From Isoetes taiwanensis (taxonomy: Eukaryota > Streptophyta > Lycopodiopsida > Isoetales > Isoetaceae), in assembly GCA_021234155.1 (NCBI GenBank), contig JAJEKV010000066.1, positions 5,926,800 through 5,990,799 of the forward strand: a DNA stretch of 64,000 nt, written 5' to 3'. Each line of letters starts with the position of its first letter. Positions within the stretch are counted from its first letter, which is position 1. The position numbers were made by a program, and so were the translations under genes. Below, piece after piece: positions 1-10,984 of the stretch. The notes under the pieces are model-generated. The model made no database searches. It was not told the origin of the DNA and saw only the letters and a program-made list of their open reading frames with translations.

Positions 1-440
1 TGGTAGCAGCTGGATCGGATGCATTGCTTATGCGCCAGCCAACAGTGTAGGCGGTGAAAACTAAGTGCCATCTGGCGCGACCTCTAAATGCAATGAACCC
101 GGCTTTCGGCATGGACCTGCTCGAAGGTGAACCAGATCGTTAAGCAAATTTGGAGGATGCAAGGTAACTATTGGCTGATATTACTTGCAGTAAACTAAAC
201 TACCTCCATAGACAATCTCGTATTAGAAGTCGCCGCTGCAATCCCCGCCATGGCACATATATGCCAAAGGGCAACTATCGGGCTGTTTATTGCTCCGGGT
301 TACCAGTTTAATATTAACGCAAATATAAATACCATAAAGGTGAGCACAGCGCTTCCTCCTTATTAAAAGAATGTTGCTCTGGTGAAGCCACACCCGCTAT
401 GCGATGGTGGCGATGTTTCAATATATGGAAAGAAAGACAT
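1..440. other. unassigned flank
   Basis: No gene, repeat or RNA was recognised. It flanks the 3' end of the LINE that begins just to its right. Short frames here lack any recognisable motif. Confidence 0.3.
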
Positions 441-540
441 GTTATGAGAATAGGAATGGGAATGATTTTTTTATAGTCCACACGGAGATAATGACCTATG
501 GGACCCAGCCACAAAAAGCGGCGATCACATGCGGGATTAA

Positions 541-562
541 AAAACTGCTTAGAAAGAGTTTT
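541..562 (-). other. LINE copy A 3' UTR hairpin
   Basis: A stem of AAAACT paired with AGTTTT around a 10-nt loop. It sits at the same place as the AAAACCC/GGGTTTT stems at 29,695 and 59,291. The sixth pair has changed from C-G to T-A on both sides, so pairing is kept although the sequence differs. The loop no longer has the TTCGGG start seen in the other copies. Confidence 0.55.
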
Positions 563-3239
563 GAAGGAAAGCGCCGTGGCAAACTGCGGCATCAGTGTCA
601 ATAGTTGGCTGAGAATATCTGCAGGCCTCAATTCGGTACTTCCTGAATGTGATAGAGTGACCGAAGTGGTGCCCAATATCCATCGCCATGACTCGCCGGT
701 CTAATCGGCATAGCCAGAATCGATCATATCTTTGGGCAGCTCGGAAAGTGGCCTCCACATCTCAACTTGACTCACCGTACGGCAGCCGATAGCCAAACCT
801 ATCGGCGGCTCTACGGAAATCTCGGCGGCACAATGTCAGGAATGGGTGACCATCTGCGAATGGAAGCCGATATGCTTTTTCATGGCCGGATCAGGCGTGG
901 AAGTAGCTGTTGTGGAGCAATTCTAATCAGGATTTATGTCTTGCTTGTACTTCGTTCAGTTACGTATTGCTCTCCAGTGCAGGAGTCCCAAAACTGGCTG
1001 GAGAAACAAGCATCGAGGTAACATCTCGGTATCACGATCGCCTCTGTTCCCCACGGATTTTTGTGTGCTCTTGGACATTCCATCTAGTTATGCTTGCACT
1101 CTTTTATCCTTCCAACAATTCTTGAGTCGTTGTGGTCCCATTGCCTTGCATAGAAAGCCAAGTCACGGTGAAGATCATCATCCATATTCACCACCTTAAG
1201 GAAATAGGCGATGGGTCTATCAAGGGCCACTCAGCAGTGGCAGGCTTGTCTCTACAACAAAAATTTGATATGGGACCCGTGGATTTCACTCCGAGTGCCG
1301 AGCTAAGAAAGAATATACACTGTTCCTAAGTGCTCAAGTAGCAAAGGGACCTGCCCAGGCCCCAGGACTTCAACTTTCATTACAAAAGAGCGGGCTCTAC
1401 CAATACCGAGCGAGATGTGCATGATATAGTTACTGCTCTGTGGTTATTGTTAAATTGCATAGGGTGCTTTCCAGCACGCTGCTACGCAATCTTATGGAAG
1501 TGTCCCACGGCCTTAGTGTAGAAGGAAACTCCACTCGGAATACTTGTAGGTGGAGTGTCACCTCCACTTGTTGCCCTCGATAAGTGAATGAAGGGGGCCT
1601 TGGATGGCCTTGAAGGATGAGATTAGGACCACCTTGGTGCCCGGTCAACGTTCATGCGTGGCTTTGGCGGGGAGAATGTATCGAGCATCTGGTGAGACTG
1701 CATATCCTGCAGGTGTGTGAGCTAAGAGGTCAACATCGTCTGCATAGATGAGTTGTCGATGACTGATGCAAAAGTTGGGTCCCGCCACCCCATTGTCCAT
1801 GAGCGGTGTTTAGCGGTCAATGTAGAACCAAACAATGTTGGGGAAAGGGACATCCACTGGCGGACCTGTCGCACTAGTGAATGGTTGGCCAAATTCATCC
1901 GCCTCCCAGCTGTACGGCTGCCGTACAACACAGCATCTTGCATTTTGCATATCCACGGGAACCTCTAGTTCTTGTAATCTTTCCCATAACTTTTCAGGGA
2001 GCCCGCGGTGTCAAAGCCTTCGCCAAAGTCAACAAAGCAACAATACGAGGTCCGCTGACGGTTTGCTATCCTCAGCAAAGTCCTCAATGTGAAGATATGA
2101 TCAATGGTTGAATCTTAGGGAGTCTGAACCGTGCTTTGTGTGAGCTTCGCACACACATTTATACGCCCACGGTCAGCTGTTGTAATAATACCCGACTAGC
2201 GGTTTGTAAACACCGAGCCCGATATCATGATTGTTCGGTGGTGGTTGGACTATATGTGGGATCTCTGCCTTGTAAATGGGGACAACTCACTTGTGGTCCC
2301 ACGCTGGGGAATCCTTCTGTAAGCTCTGTTGAACATAGTGGTTGGGGTAGTGCCGTGGGCTCCCTTACTTGAGCAACTCTGCGCATACCATCACGAGTCC
2401 GTTAACTCCCATTGGCCAAACATTCACAGTCTAGGTAACATCTATCCCTCTGTGATTTCTAATGTGGGGACATTCTGGGGTATGAGTGCTTTCGTGTAGC
2501 GGGATCATAGAGTTCTTTGCCGGTGTGACCTTTGCTCATTAGTAGTCTTCCGGTAAGTGGGTATTTTAGAAGAACCTTGTAAAAGATTCTAGGATGGCTT
2601 TCAACGTAGAAGAAATGGAAAAACATTTCCTTTGATGACGCAATCGAGATTTCTTTTGCCTTCAAGTAGCACGACACCGGTGGTGGCATGTGGGCGCATT
2701 GCAGATTCGTGGATCTCGGGCGGAGCCGTGATTGTATTGTTACACTCAAGATCAAACCACCGACATGGGGAATGCTGCGGGGCCCCGTGATTTCGCATGC
2801 TATCCCAAAACATCTTTCGCAACAGTACCAAGGAGCTCAATCACTGACCCGCTTGTCATTTAGCTAGCGGGGGCCCGCAAAATTTCGCCGAAGGTCACTC
2901 ATGAGCATATATCAAGACAATCCTTTGGTCAGCTTTATAATCCACCGCAGCGAGGTATACAAGGAGCCAGAGAGTTGGTCGCAGCCCTCAAGCCAATGCC
3001 CGGTAGAGTGGAAGGTGATGTCCGCCTCTCCTCATCTACATGCGTGCCTACCCGAAGTGGTTGATCGAATGTACACGCATCCCTACTTTCAAATGACTAA
3101 TAGATAGTCCACCACACCAGATCCTCCACCCCGATTCTCTTGTCTCAGTGCACTTACGGAGGAAGGCCAGCGTGCTAGCCATTACAAATTATCAAGTCAA
3201 AGACACCACATAGTAGAAGCAACCGCACCGCCAAAGCGT

Positions 3240-3801
3240 GACCGACTATCATCCGATGTTCGCGGGCTGGCCAGCCTCCATGGGGCATTTGCAACACATC
3301 CCGACCAAAGGATCAAGTCTCATGGGCTGCCCTACTCTGTCCAGTGCATTGAAGTCCCCAAGGAGTACCACACTATCCAACCTGTTTATGTTGATGTATG
3401 TCATCATAGATCGACATATGGAGCTAGCCTGTCCACATCCGAGTGGGCATGGTAAAGTTGCTTTCCGATGTGGAAAGTAGCAAGCGAGCCTAAGAAGAGA
3501 GGGTTGCCACTACAGTGCACTCCGCACCCACAGTACCGGTTGTGTCCATCCAAATCTTGGCAGGGGAAGACCTGTGCCAAAGACTCTAGTTAATAGCAGG
3601 GCAACCCCTCCATGTCCCTCTTGCGCGGGTGACTATTGAAGATCGAAACGTTGATAGCCTAAAAGATCGGTGCTTTGTGTCTGCGTGCTCCCATGTAATG
3701 CTGTTGAGGAAGATAGATCCATACCTCGCAGACAACAGAGTTGAGACTATCCCCCTACGCCATGGGAACCTCGACAATTCGAGGGGAGACCACCAAGGCA
3801 C
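3240..3801 (-). pseudogene. LINE copy A endonuclease fragment
   Basis: Broken apurinic-type endonuclease domain of the LINE second ORF. A 71-residue minus-strand frame ending at 3,586 carries RFPWRRG followed by TWEHA, matching the 26,435-26,540 region of the other copy. Downstream, around 3,400-3,240, the minus strand keeps the segment that contains GDFNA in copy B, with the same neighbouring residues (RAAHET-like), but in shifted frames. Family knowledge: this domain nicks target DNA for target-primed reverse transcription. It is inactive here because the frame is broken and the catalytic core is scrambled. Confidence 0.65.
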
Positions 3802-4355
3802 ATTCCCTATTTGTTAGCGGCGAGAGGCATCTTGTGAATGAGTTATTAAGGGGAAAAGAGTGGGAATCGAAATCATGAGTCATGAGTGAGAATGTAGGGG
3901 TTGGGGCAGAGTGAGAAGCAGAGGGAGTTGGGGTGGCATATGACTAAGGAGTAGTGGCGATGCTTGGCGCGGGGGCATGGGGCCGGGAGCGCAGCGGTGG
4001 AGGAGCATGATCCCGAGAGGAGGTGGGGGGCTGCGGCTATGAATGGCCCTGAGGAGTCCGGCAGCCTCTAAAATGCATCTTGCTCGAACTAGTCCCGGCA
4101 GACTCCTCCTTGGCCGGCGGATGCCTCAACCTTGGTGAGCTCACGCGCTACCGTGACTCTTGTTAGCAGGGGTGAGGTCTCTGATCCCACATACAAAGGA
4201 TGTTCCCTTCAATTGCTTGCCCGCGCAAGATGGCATCCCGTGCATATCTCGCTAATGCAATATGACAATACGTTGTAGGCGTAAGCGCCGAGCACCAAGG
4301 ACGGCCGGCTCGAAAGCAATGTGTCAAGCCTGAGCAATGTCATACGATTGATGAT

Positions 4356-5485
4356 TCAGATTCGAGCTCTGAATGAGATTCTCTCCCTCTTCTTAAAATG
4401 TGCCACGGATCGCAAATTATGACCTCGCCCATACCCGTTCACTAAAGCTCCACGTGGATCACCAGCGTTCACAAGATGTACATCTAGGCTGGCGTCTGCG
4501 GAGTTGAAGGCGCCGATGTCCATGAGCAGGGAGGGTCCGGTGGCATGGAGGGAATGGCAGGAAATAGGGATGCGGATAGCCTGCCTTAGAGGGACTTCGC
4601 GATGGGTGCTTGAGCATGGGTGGCAGTCGGGAGGTTCCCCGAGATTGCCTCCGCCTTCTAAAGCCGAGCTCTGCCGGAATTGTTTTACGCCACTCCAACT
4701 CGGATACACAATTTTGCAAGGCCTGTGCATTGGCATGGAGTCCTTTCCCGCTGATTGTAGCTTCGGCATTTGCAGCCTCTTGCTTTGAACAACGGGCAAC
4801 TGATTCCAACTTCTGTATCCTAGAGGCAATTACATCATGCCGTCGCATGTGAAGGTGATCTCCATTGTTGATCTTGCTCAAGGGCCAGACCGTAACCGAC
4901 TTTCATTGGTTGCCGCCCCAAATGCCCCCGAGTGTGACAATGACATCGCAATGTCTTGATCGAAGAGGGAGATATCATGACCATCTCACGCTCAATTCTC
5001 TCCTTGTCCTTCATTAGAACTTCATCTCTCGTAGACATGGTGTCTATTTAGGCCTCGAGTACGCAAGAGTCCGCTATCACCTTCCCCTTTCAAACTGCAA
5101 CAAGCTTATCTTCGTCCAAACGGTGTTGCAATGGTCTCTGAAAATGCCTGCAAACCGTTGCTGCTTTATAGCCGATTGCTTCTTAAGCACTTGGGGGCTG
5201 AGGCTTGTTGCTCTTTCCCGGTGTGTCCGAGTGGTGTGGATCCTCAACCATCGCTTGTGTTTGTCTCCCCACCTCTCATGGCATGATCAGTGTGCCATCC
5301 TTATTGGAATCAGCGCTCGAGGTGCGCAAAGTGGAGTCCGCTGATGTGGGCTGGTGACTGCTGAGTTGAGCCTTTGTGACCTCCTTCTTCATGGAAGAGG
5401 CTTTGCTTTGGCAATTTGCACGTCCTGGGTTCTTCATGGAAGATCTTTCCTCCCAAGTGGGCCTCGAGGGGCCATTTGTGTCCAT
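4356..5485 (-). pseudogene. LINE copy A ORF1 remnant
   Basis: Remnant of the first ORF. A 69-residue frame (5,485-5,276) starts MDTNGPSRP and contains SSMKKE, aligning with the start of ORF1 in the copy at 24,870. Overlapping frames of 140 and 157 residues (4,881-4,459 and 4,829-4,356) follow. The first contains a heptad-like stretch around RIQKLESVARCSKQEA, consistent with the coiled-coil part of LINE ORF1 proteins, which bind element RNA. The start ATG is supported only by alignment to the other copy. Confidence 0.5.
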
Positions 5486-5539
5486 CTAGGTCCTCCAGTT
5501 CGAGTTGGGTTGGGGATGTCTGAGAGTGTCCATGGGTAC

Positions 5540-6700
5540 CTAGGCAGTCTTTGAACTAAAAGCGGATCAACAAATTAGGCAAGTCAAGGGAATATGTGAA
5601 GCCCTAATCCGTAATCCAAGAGCAAAACAGCCTAAAACATACCTTAATATTTGGGTTCTGCTTTTTAAGAATTTAGCAACACCCGGTTATAGTACCACCC
5701 GCTCCAATTGTGGCAAACCAAGATATCCACTTTACCACAAGTGTCATCCAGATTTCTAGACCCGGTTGTTTAAAATGAACCACAGATAGCAGGAAATCTC
5801 CGGTCATTATATGGAGTTGGTTATATTGTAACACTTAAAACCCACCTTGGGATTTGAAGAGTTATCAAATTGTTTAAGCATGTAAGAATTGGGAGTCTTC
5901 CTTGCAATATCTCAGCCATCCTGCGGCAAAGACCTCTCATGCCCCTATTTGCATCCGACTAAACAACTTCACCCAAAAGCTCGAAGAAGGATGTAACGCG
6001 AATTATCAACCGATGATGATGGTGTAAGGATTAGCTTGTAGCCCTTCGATGCAAAGAATAAAAGCAAGGCCAATGCCAAGATTGCCACTTGTTGCTTCAA
6101 CAAGAACGGTCTAAAATGATCACATTATTAACTTTCGTAATCACCATAAATAATAAGTTCTTTTCAAATCAAATGCGGCTCACTTTTCCCTCGGCGTTAT
6201 AGATCCATTGGCTTTCCTCGAGATATCATGCTATATGCTATTACGTAGAGAGAAACCATGTATTCTTTTAAAACTTGAAGGATCTAATCACTCTAAGCAC
6301 TATTTAGAAGAAGAAACATATGGTTCATGTATATAAAAACATATCAAGAAAGCGAAAAGAATCCATACCGGATGAATAAAAGGGAGCTTTCCGTCCATAG
6401 CCGGGTAGCATTATAGTCACCGCTTTTGGATGAGTCGAAAGCAGAAAGAGAAAGGCAAAAATCTCCCAAATCGTCAAGAGTTGCATAAAATTAGATTAAG
6501 GGAGATGAGATTAGGCGCCAGAGGGCATAAGGAAGGGATAAACATCAACTCAACTTAACCCCGACTAAGCCGGAAGGCGCGAGATCCGAGGTGCGAAGCC
6601 ATAGCCAAGTCCCGTGGATAGCGTTTGTAGCAGTTGATAATGGGCTGGATGGCCAGACCATTTACAGCAAAGGCCGCTTAGCAAATATCAAAGATATGCT
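5540..6700. other. unassigned AT-rich stretch
   Basis: No coding signal, RNA gene or clear repeat seen. Composition drops sharply in GC compared with the LINE to its left. Confidence 0.3.
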
Positions 6701-6702
6701 AG

Positions 6703-6780
6703 GTATATGCCAGCATATACTTGAATATGCCCACATACCCACATAAACGAGGGTTTGCCCCCCTAGGGGCAACCCAAAAA
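6703..6780 (+). repeat. dispersed repeat with GGGGCAACCC hairpin, copy 1
   Basis: Runs from GTATATGCCAGCATATAC to the hairpin GGGTTTGCCCC/GGGGCAACCC and an A-run. A second diverged copy lies at 38,995-39,070 in the same orientation. The shared part ends at the A-run in both places, which suggests the 3' end of a retroposed family. No boundaries or target duplications were identified. Confidence 0.55.
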
Positions 6781-6859
6781 GTGACCCGCTGGTTTTCTAT
6801 TAACTATATATCATATTGAGGAAAAAATGGAAAAAACAACACTCGAAAACGACTAACTA

Positions 6860-7350
6860 ATTTTTAAACACATGTAGGTATTTTAAGTTTTATTAAAAAC
6901 TACATGTCTACTTTTGAGGACACGAACACTTGAAAACTATAGTTAGTTTTCAAGAGCAACATATAAAAACTATAATTTTGCTACAAACTACATATAGTTT
7001 CTAGCAAAGTCGGACAAAATTCTCTACGCGGTTTTTTCGTGTTATCTTTTTGCAAAACAACAGTTAAAAATAACATGTGGACCTTCTAAGTTTTATTAAG
7101 GACCACATGTCTACTTTTTGGGAAAGCAACACTTGAAAACTACATCTACTTTAAAAAATAATATGTAGAAGCACATGTTAATTTCTACGCTATCTACGTG
7201 TAGACTTCTTGATAAAAAAAACTACATGTATAAAAATTTGACAAAAAACTACACGTAGTTTCTAGCAAACTCGGACAAAAATCACCCGTGGTTTTTTTAT
7301 GTTGTTTTTTTGGCAAAAACCACACTGAAAAACAATATGTGAACCCCGTA
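6860..7350. repeat. degenerate tandem repeat, two units
   Basis: Shared blocks include AAGTTTTATTAA, CACATGTCTACTTTT, AACACTTGAAAACTA and TAGTTTCTAGCAAA followed by TCGGACAAAA. Corresponding blocks are offset by about 200 to 264 bases, so the units have unequal insertions. Each unit has small inverted repeats around ACATGT. No ORF. Confidence 0.5.
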
Positions 7351-7359
7351 TTGGGGTTG

Positions 7360-8160
7360 TTGTGTTATTACGACATTAGAATAGCCAATTAGATGTTTGC
7401 TAATTGAAGTGGTATCGACTTTGGGGCCAATTTAGTCCCACGTGAGAACTACATATGCTTATAGAATGGCCATTTAGGCCACTTGGCCAAATCCCGTAAT
7501 GCCTTACTTTCGCCACATCCTAATTCATTAAGAGGCCCTCTCATAAATTTTCCAGTTATGGGGAGCCAATATTATTAGAAATTTTTATTTTTAAATATAT
7601 TTATCAACTAAGAATAATCCTGCTCTTTTGGAAAATCGAATGTTGAGGCAATTTTCTTTGCTCTTTACAAAGACTCCGGCATCCAATTCTCCCTACCAGC
7701 AATCTGTGCATTATTGAAAGATAAGCAAATTTTATCAAAGGAGCAGAAGCAAAACACTAAAAACAAGGGCATCAACAATCGGGTTAGATGGTCGTTAAAT
7801 TTAAAATGAGCAAATAAAGGTGGTTGGATTATTATGAATGGCTTCATTTGTATAAGAGCTGTATATCGCGAAGTTCGATGCACACAATTTAATTTGGAGC
7901 AATTTTATTAAAATATTTTGTGTAGCATTGTGAACATTTTCACTTTCTTTACTTTCAGATGGAGTATGAAATTAAATTAATACAACATGTAACTTTAACA
8001 CATAATATAGGATAGCGACTTCTTTATGTTGGGCAAGTAGCTCTATGTTTAATAAGGTTCTAGCTAAAAACTGCTATTTGAGCTACATATTGTTAGATAT
8101 TTGGTTCAAAGATCGCCAATTAGGTTGCAACCACATTAGAAAGAAGTAGGAAAAATGGCC
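7360..8160. other. unassigned AT-rich stretch
   Basis: A 72-residue minus-strand frame at 7,665-7,883 has no recognisable motif and looks like chance. Nothing else seen. Confidence 0.25.
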
Positions 8161-8290
8161 AGTTGAGGCTACACTTTTGTGGGCGTGTTTTCCTTAGTTT
8201 TATAAGGAATGGCCAATTCATTATACTTATACAAAATTATAGGTTCCTTAAAATTTTCCCCGGTATGAAGCAGATCCAGCCAGACACAGG

Positions 8291-8584
8291 GTGTTCTTGG
8301 GCAGGCCCTGGAAACCCTTTGCTAGAGTTGTGTTTGCTGATACTTATATGGCCCAAATTGTGGATAAAAGAGGATGGTCAAGTTGGGAGGCCTCTGAGAA
8401 CGATGCTAATGTGTTCTTTGCAAAGTATAATAGCTATAGCCGTGGAGCTGCCCAAATTACGGATTGGATTTCTTGGTCTGTTCAACTCAGTTATACCCAG
8501 ATTGCTACTTTCTCTGTTCCCGATTTCATTGATGGGTGTCAGTGGCTCGTAGTGATTTGCCCTTTTAGAAGACTCTATGATTAA
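8291..8584 (+). pseudogene. pectin methylesterase C-terminal exon (pseudogene)
   Basis: The frame starts VFLGRPWKPF, the LGRPWK signature of pectinesterases (the Arg of this motif contacts substrate in the family). It continues through DTYMAQIVDKRGWSSWE and ends with FSVPDFIDGCQWL, matching the typical family ending F-x-V-x-x-F-I-D-G-x-x-W-L. Family members remove methyl esters from cell-wall homogalacturonan and are secreted. Only about 90 C-terminal residues are present; the catalytic aspartates and the N-terminal pro-region are not seen upstream. The 129-residue frame from 8,163 is a shifted overlap. I read it as a duplicated last exon or gene relic. Confidence 0.8.
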
Positions 8585-8963
8585 ACGAACCAATATATCT
8601 TCTTATAATGCAGTTTGGATATTCATAGTTCGTTGTTGCATAAGGATTGGAAAATCAATGAATGTTACTCTCTTAATTTCTACAAGAATTGCGTAATCCC
8701 AAGCAGGTGTGATTCTTGGCCCTTTGGTATTTGTGCTTTCTCTGTTCCCAATTTCATTGATGGGTGTCAGTGGCTCATGGTGGTTTGCCCCTTTAGAAGA
8801 CTCGGTGATTAAATGAACCAATATGTCTCCCTATAACTCAGTTTTGATGTTCACAGTCCGTTGTTACATAAGGATTGGAAAATCAATGCATGTTACTTTC
8901 TTAGTTTCTACAAGAATTGCGTATTCCCAAGCAGGTGAGATTCTTGGCCCTTTGGCATTTGTA
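8508..8963 (+). repeat. 228-bp tandem duplication of the pectinesterase tail
   Basis: CTTTCTCTGTTCC at 8,508 recurs at 8,736, a period of 228. Each unit carries the codons for the FIDGCQWL ending plus about 190 bases of 3' sequence. The second unit re-encodes FSVPNFIDGCQWL. It is preceded by unrelated sequence, so only the extreme 3' end of the gene was copied. A third copy does not follow 8,963. Confidence 0.75.
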
Positions 8964-9019
8964 GTTGTTTACATGAATCAAAACTTTGTTGGGTTCTGTT
9001 TCTATGTTCTCTAGGTTTT

Positions 9020-9830
9020 TGCTCAGAAAGTTACATGGCAGCTCTGTGTGTGGACATGTTGTCCGCCAGGAATTTTACATATTAGAACTCAATGGCAACG
9101 AGGTAATTTTCCTTTGGTACTACTTATACTGATCTAGTTCTTCAAGTCAAGGTAATGGTTTGCTTGCCATATTAATCTATTTCATCTTATAGTGTCTTGG
9201 TGTCTCGGTTATGGGCTCCCAAATAGTCTGCCTTTTCTTAAAATCGCCCACTTTGGCCCTGAAACTTTCGTGCAAGAGTATTTCTGGGCCTTAATGTGCA
9301 GAGGGACTCCTGGCATTCTTCATGTCAATAAGCTATTCACCTTTCCGCTCCTTTTGCAATTTTTGCTCTAGTGGTGGGTTTTTTATCATTATTATGGCTA
9401 ACAGGTAACTTGACTGAAATGATTTATCCTTCTACTCAAACAACGATAGAGAATGCAATGATTTGTCAAGCAATGCCCGGTGGCTGCAATAGCATTTGCC
9501 AGTTGTACAGCCAAAGAATAAACATTCAGAGGGCTTTCCAACATGTAATAGCCTTTCACACGTATCCATACTAGCTAAATTTGTGCTGAGTTCATGGATG
9601 TCATTTGAGCATCATGAAAACTAGATGCTTCTATTATCTAACCTGGCATAAGCCTAAATTTATGCAGCCAATATGGTTCTCCTGGAACACCATGCCAGTA
9701 GTTGTCTGGTTGGAATCAGAATGCCCCTGAGCAGTCAAAGTGCTCGTTTTGGAGTTTGACTTGCCAGGTATTATTCTTATATCACTGTGTTGGAAGATTG
9801 TGGCAGAGTTCCCATCTTTCATGCTATTAT
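9020..9830. other. unassigned stretch, possible Copia 3' flank
   Basis: No motif found. It lies where the 3' LTR of the adjacent minus-strand Copia relic should be, but no LTR ends were recognised. Confidence 0.25.
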
Positions 9831-10480
9831 AAGGTGGACATTTCCCTTCAATAATCCCAGAGTCAGAATCTCTACTTCTACTCCCGCATCTGAATCAATC
9901 CGCGTGCTGCTCAAATTTGGGTTTGGGGAGTAGCTTAGTGAAGATGTTTGTTACCATGGACTGGGAGGAGCAATGGGGCAGCAAATTGCGTCCAGCTTAA
10001 ATTTCTTATCGAATAACGAGTTTTGATGTGCTTGCTTTTGGGATGGAGCTTTGAATCTTTGGCAAGAGCACTGGCACTTTGATTGTCACAGAAAATGGTG
10101 AGAGGGAGCTCCTGCTGCATTGGACGATTCGAGGTCACACTGACGAGCCATTCAGCTTCTTTAGCAGCCTCACAGGCTGCTATGTATTCTGCTTCTGTAG
10201 TGGCAGTGACAGGCTATTTCTTGGAGCTCCATGTGACAACACCTCCATTAAGGAGGTAACAGAAACCTGAGGTGGATTTTGCTTTGACGACATCACTTGC
10301 ATGATCAGCGTCTGAGTAACCAATGAAATGATTTGCAAGGAAGGACTAAGACAGTGGCAGAAGCAGAGGCCAAGACACTTGGCTTGGAACAGGATACCTC
10401 CAAATTTTCCTATCAATGTTCCTCTACTTTTAGCTAAGGCAAGGCTTATGCACCTTATAAAGCACGCTCTCCTAGCCATG
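9830..10480 (-). pseudogene. Ty1/Copia RT-RNase H fragment
   Basis: Minus-strand translation, with frame breaks, gives GYSDADHASD near 10,320, then STSGFCYLLNGG, TTEAEYIAACEAAKEAEW near 10,200, the DNQSA segment near 10,085, LHPKSKHIKTRY near 10,040 and NIFTKLLPKPKFE near 9,945. This is the ordered RNase H end of Copia polyproteins, which degrades template RNA during reverse transcription. A stop follows the WSSKK motif, and frameshifts separate the parts. Only the 3' end of pol is present; integrase, protease and gag are absent. The piece is bounded upstream by unrelated sequence at about 10,480. Confidence 0.85.
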
Positions 10481-10505
10481 GGCCTTCTTGGCAGCTTCGT
10501 GTGTG

Positions 10506-10778
10506 TTAGCTGGGGAGATCTTCCCTTCTTGTGAATTGGAGCTCCGTGGCCGTCTGCATTTGTTTAGGATCCACCAACCGACCATAAACTAAAAATCGAT
10601 GGCATATGAACTCAAACAGATCCGAGTGATGCACCTCTTGGAGCCAAAATCCGGCCGTCCACCCATTTGATTCATCAAGCAACTCTTTCGTCCATCGATC
10701 TGCTTTGATGTTTTCACATTTGAAATTCAAATTCAAAAATTCAAACCTTGCGCCCTGATAAAAAAGCAACAGGGTCAT
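10506..10778 (-). other. unassigned 90-codon frame
   Basis: Open minus-strand frame of 90 residues with a mixed, protein-like composition (for example KADRWTKELLDESNGW) directly upstream of the Copia relic. No family recognised. It could be a captured exon or chance. Confidence 0.2.
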
Positions 10779-10984
10779 GGCCCGAGCAGTTGTCCATACA
10801 CTGTTGCTTCAACTGTTTGCTTCCACTGTTATAGCTCAGATCACAATTAACCTCCCATCAGCTGACTATGCTCAAACCACAAACAAACATAGATTAATTA
10901 CAGGGCATCTTGAAGATGAGAATGCATTGCGCAATTCTCCTTCTTTATTTTCAGTTTTTCTTTTAAAGGGGGTGGTCCCTTAAA

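Larger units (their letters stand above)
440..5530 (-). mobile_element. LINE copy A, near full length, heavily decayed
   Basis: This is a non-LTR retrotransposon read on the minus strand, the same family as the plus-strand copy at 24.4-29.8 kb. The order is conserved. An ORF1-like start with the peptide SSMKKE lies at about 5,485-5,276. The endonuclease peptides FPWRRG and TWEHA lie at about 3,795-3,690. A remnant of the endonuclease GDFNA segment lies near 3,350. A 3' UTR lies at about 600-470, and a short CATTCY-type tail at about 466-440. No frame is intact and stops and frameshifts are everywhere, so it cannot encode active proteins. It is more GC-rich than the AT-rich DNA to its right, as expected for inserted coding DNA. 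The 5' edge (about 5,530) is set by comparison with the other copy and is approximate. Confidence 0.8.

Noticed and set aside
10777-10983. 68-codon plus-strand ORF with a signal-peptide-like start
   Set aside because: No mature-domain motif and no family; hydrophobic starts of this length occur by chance.
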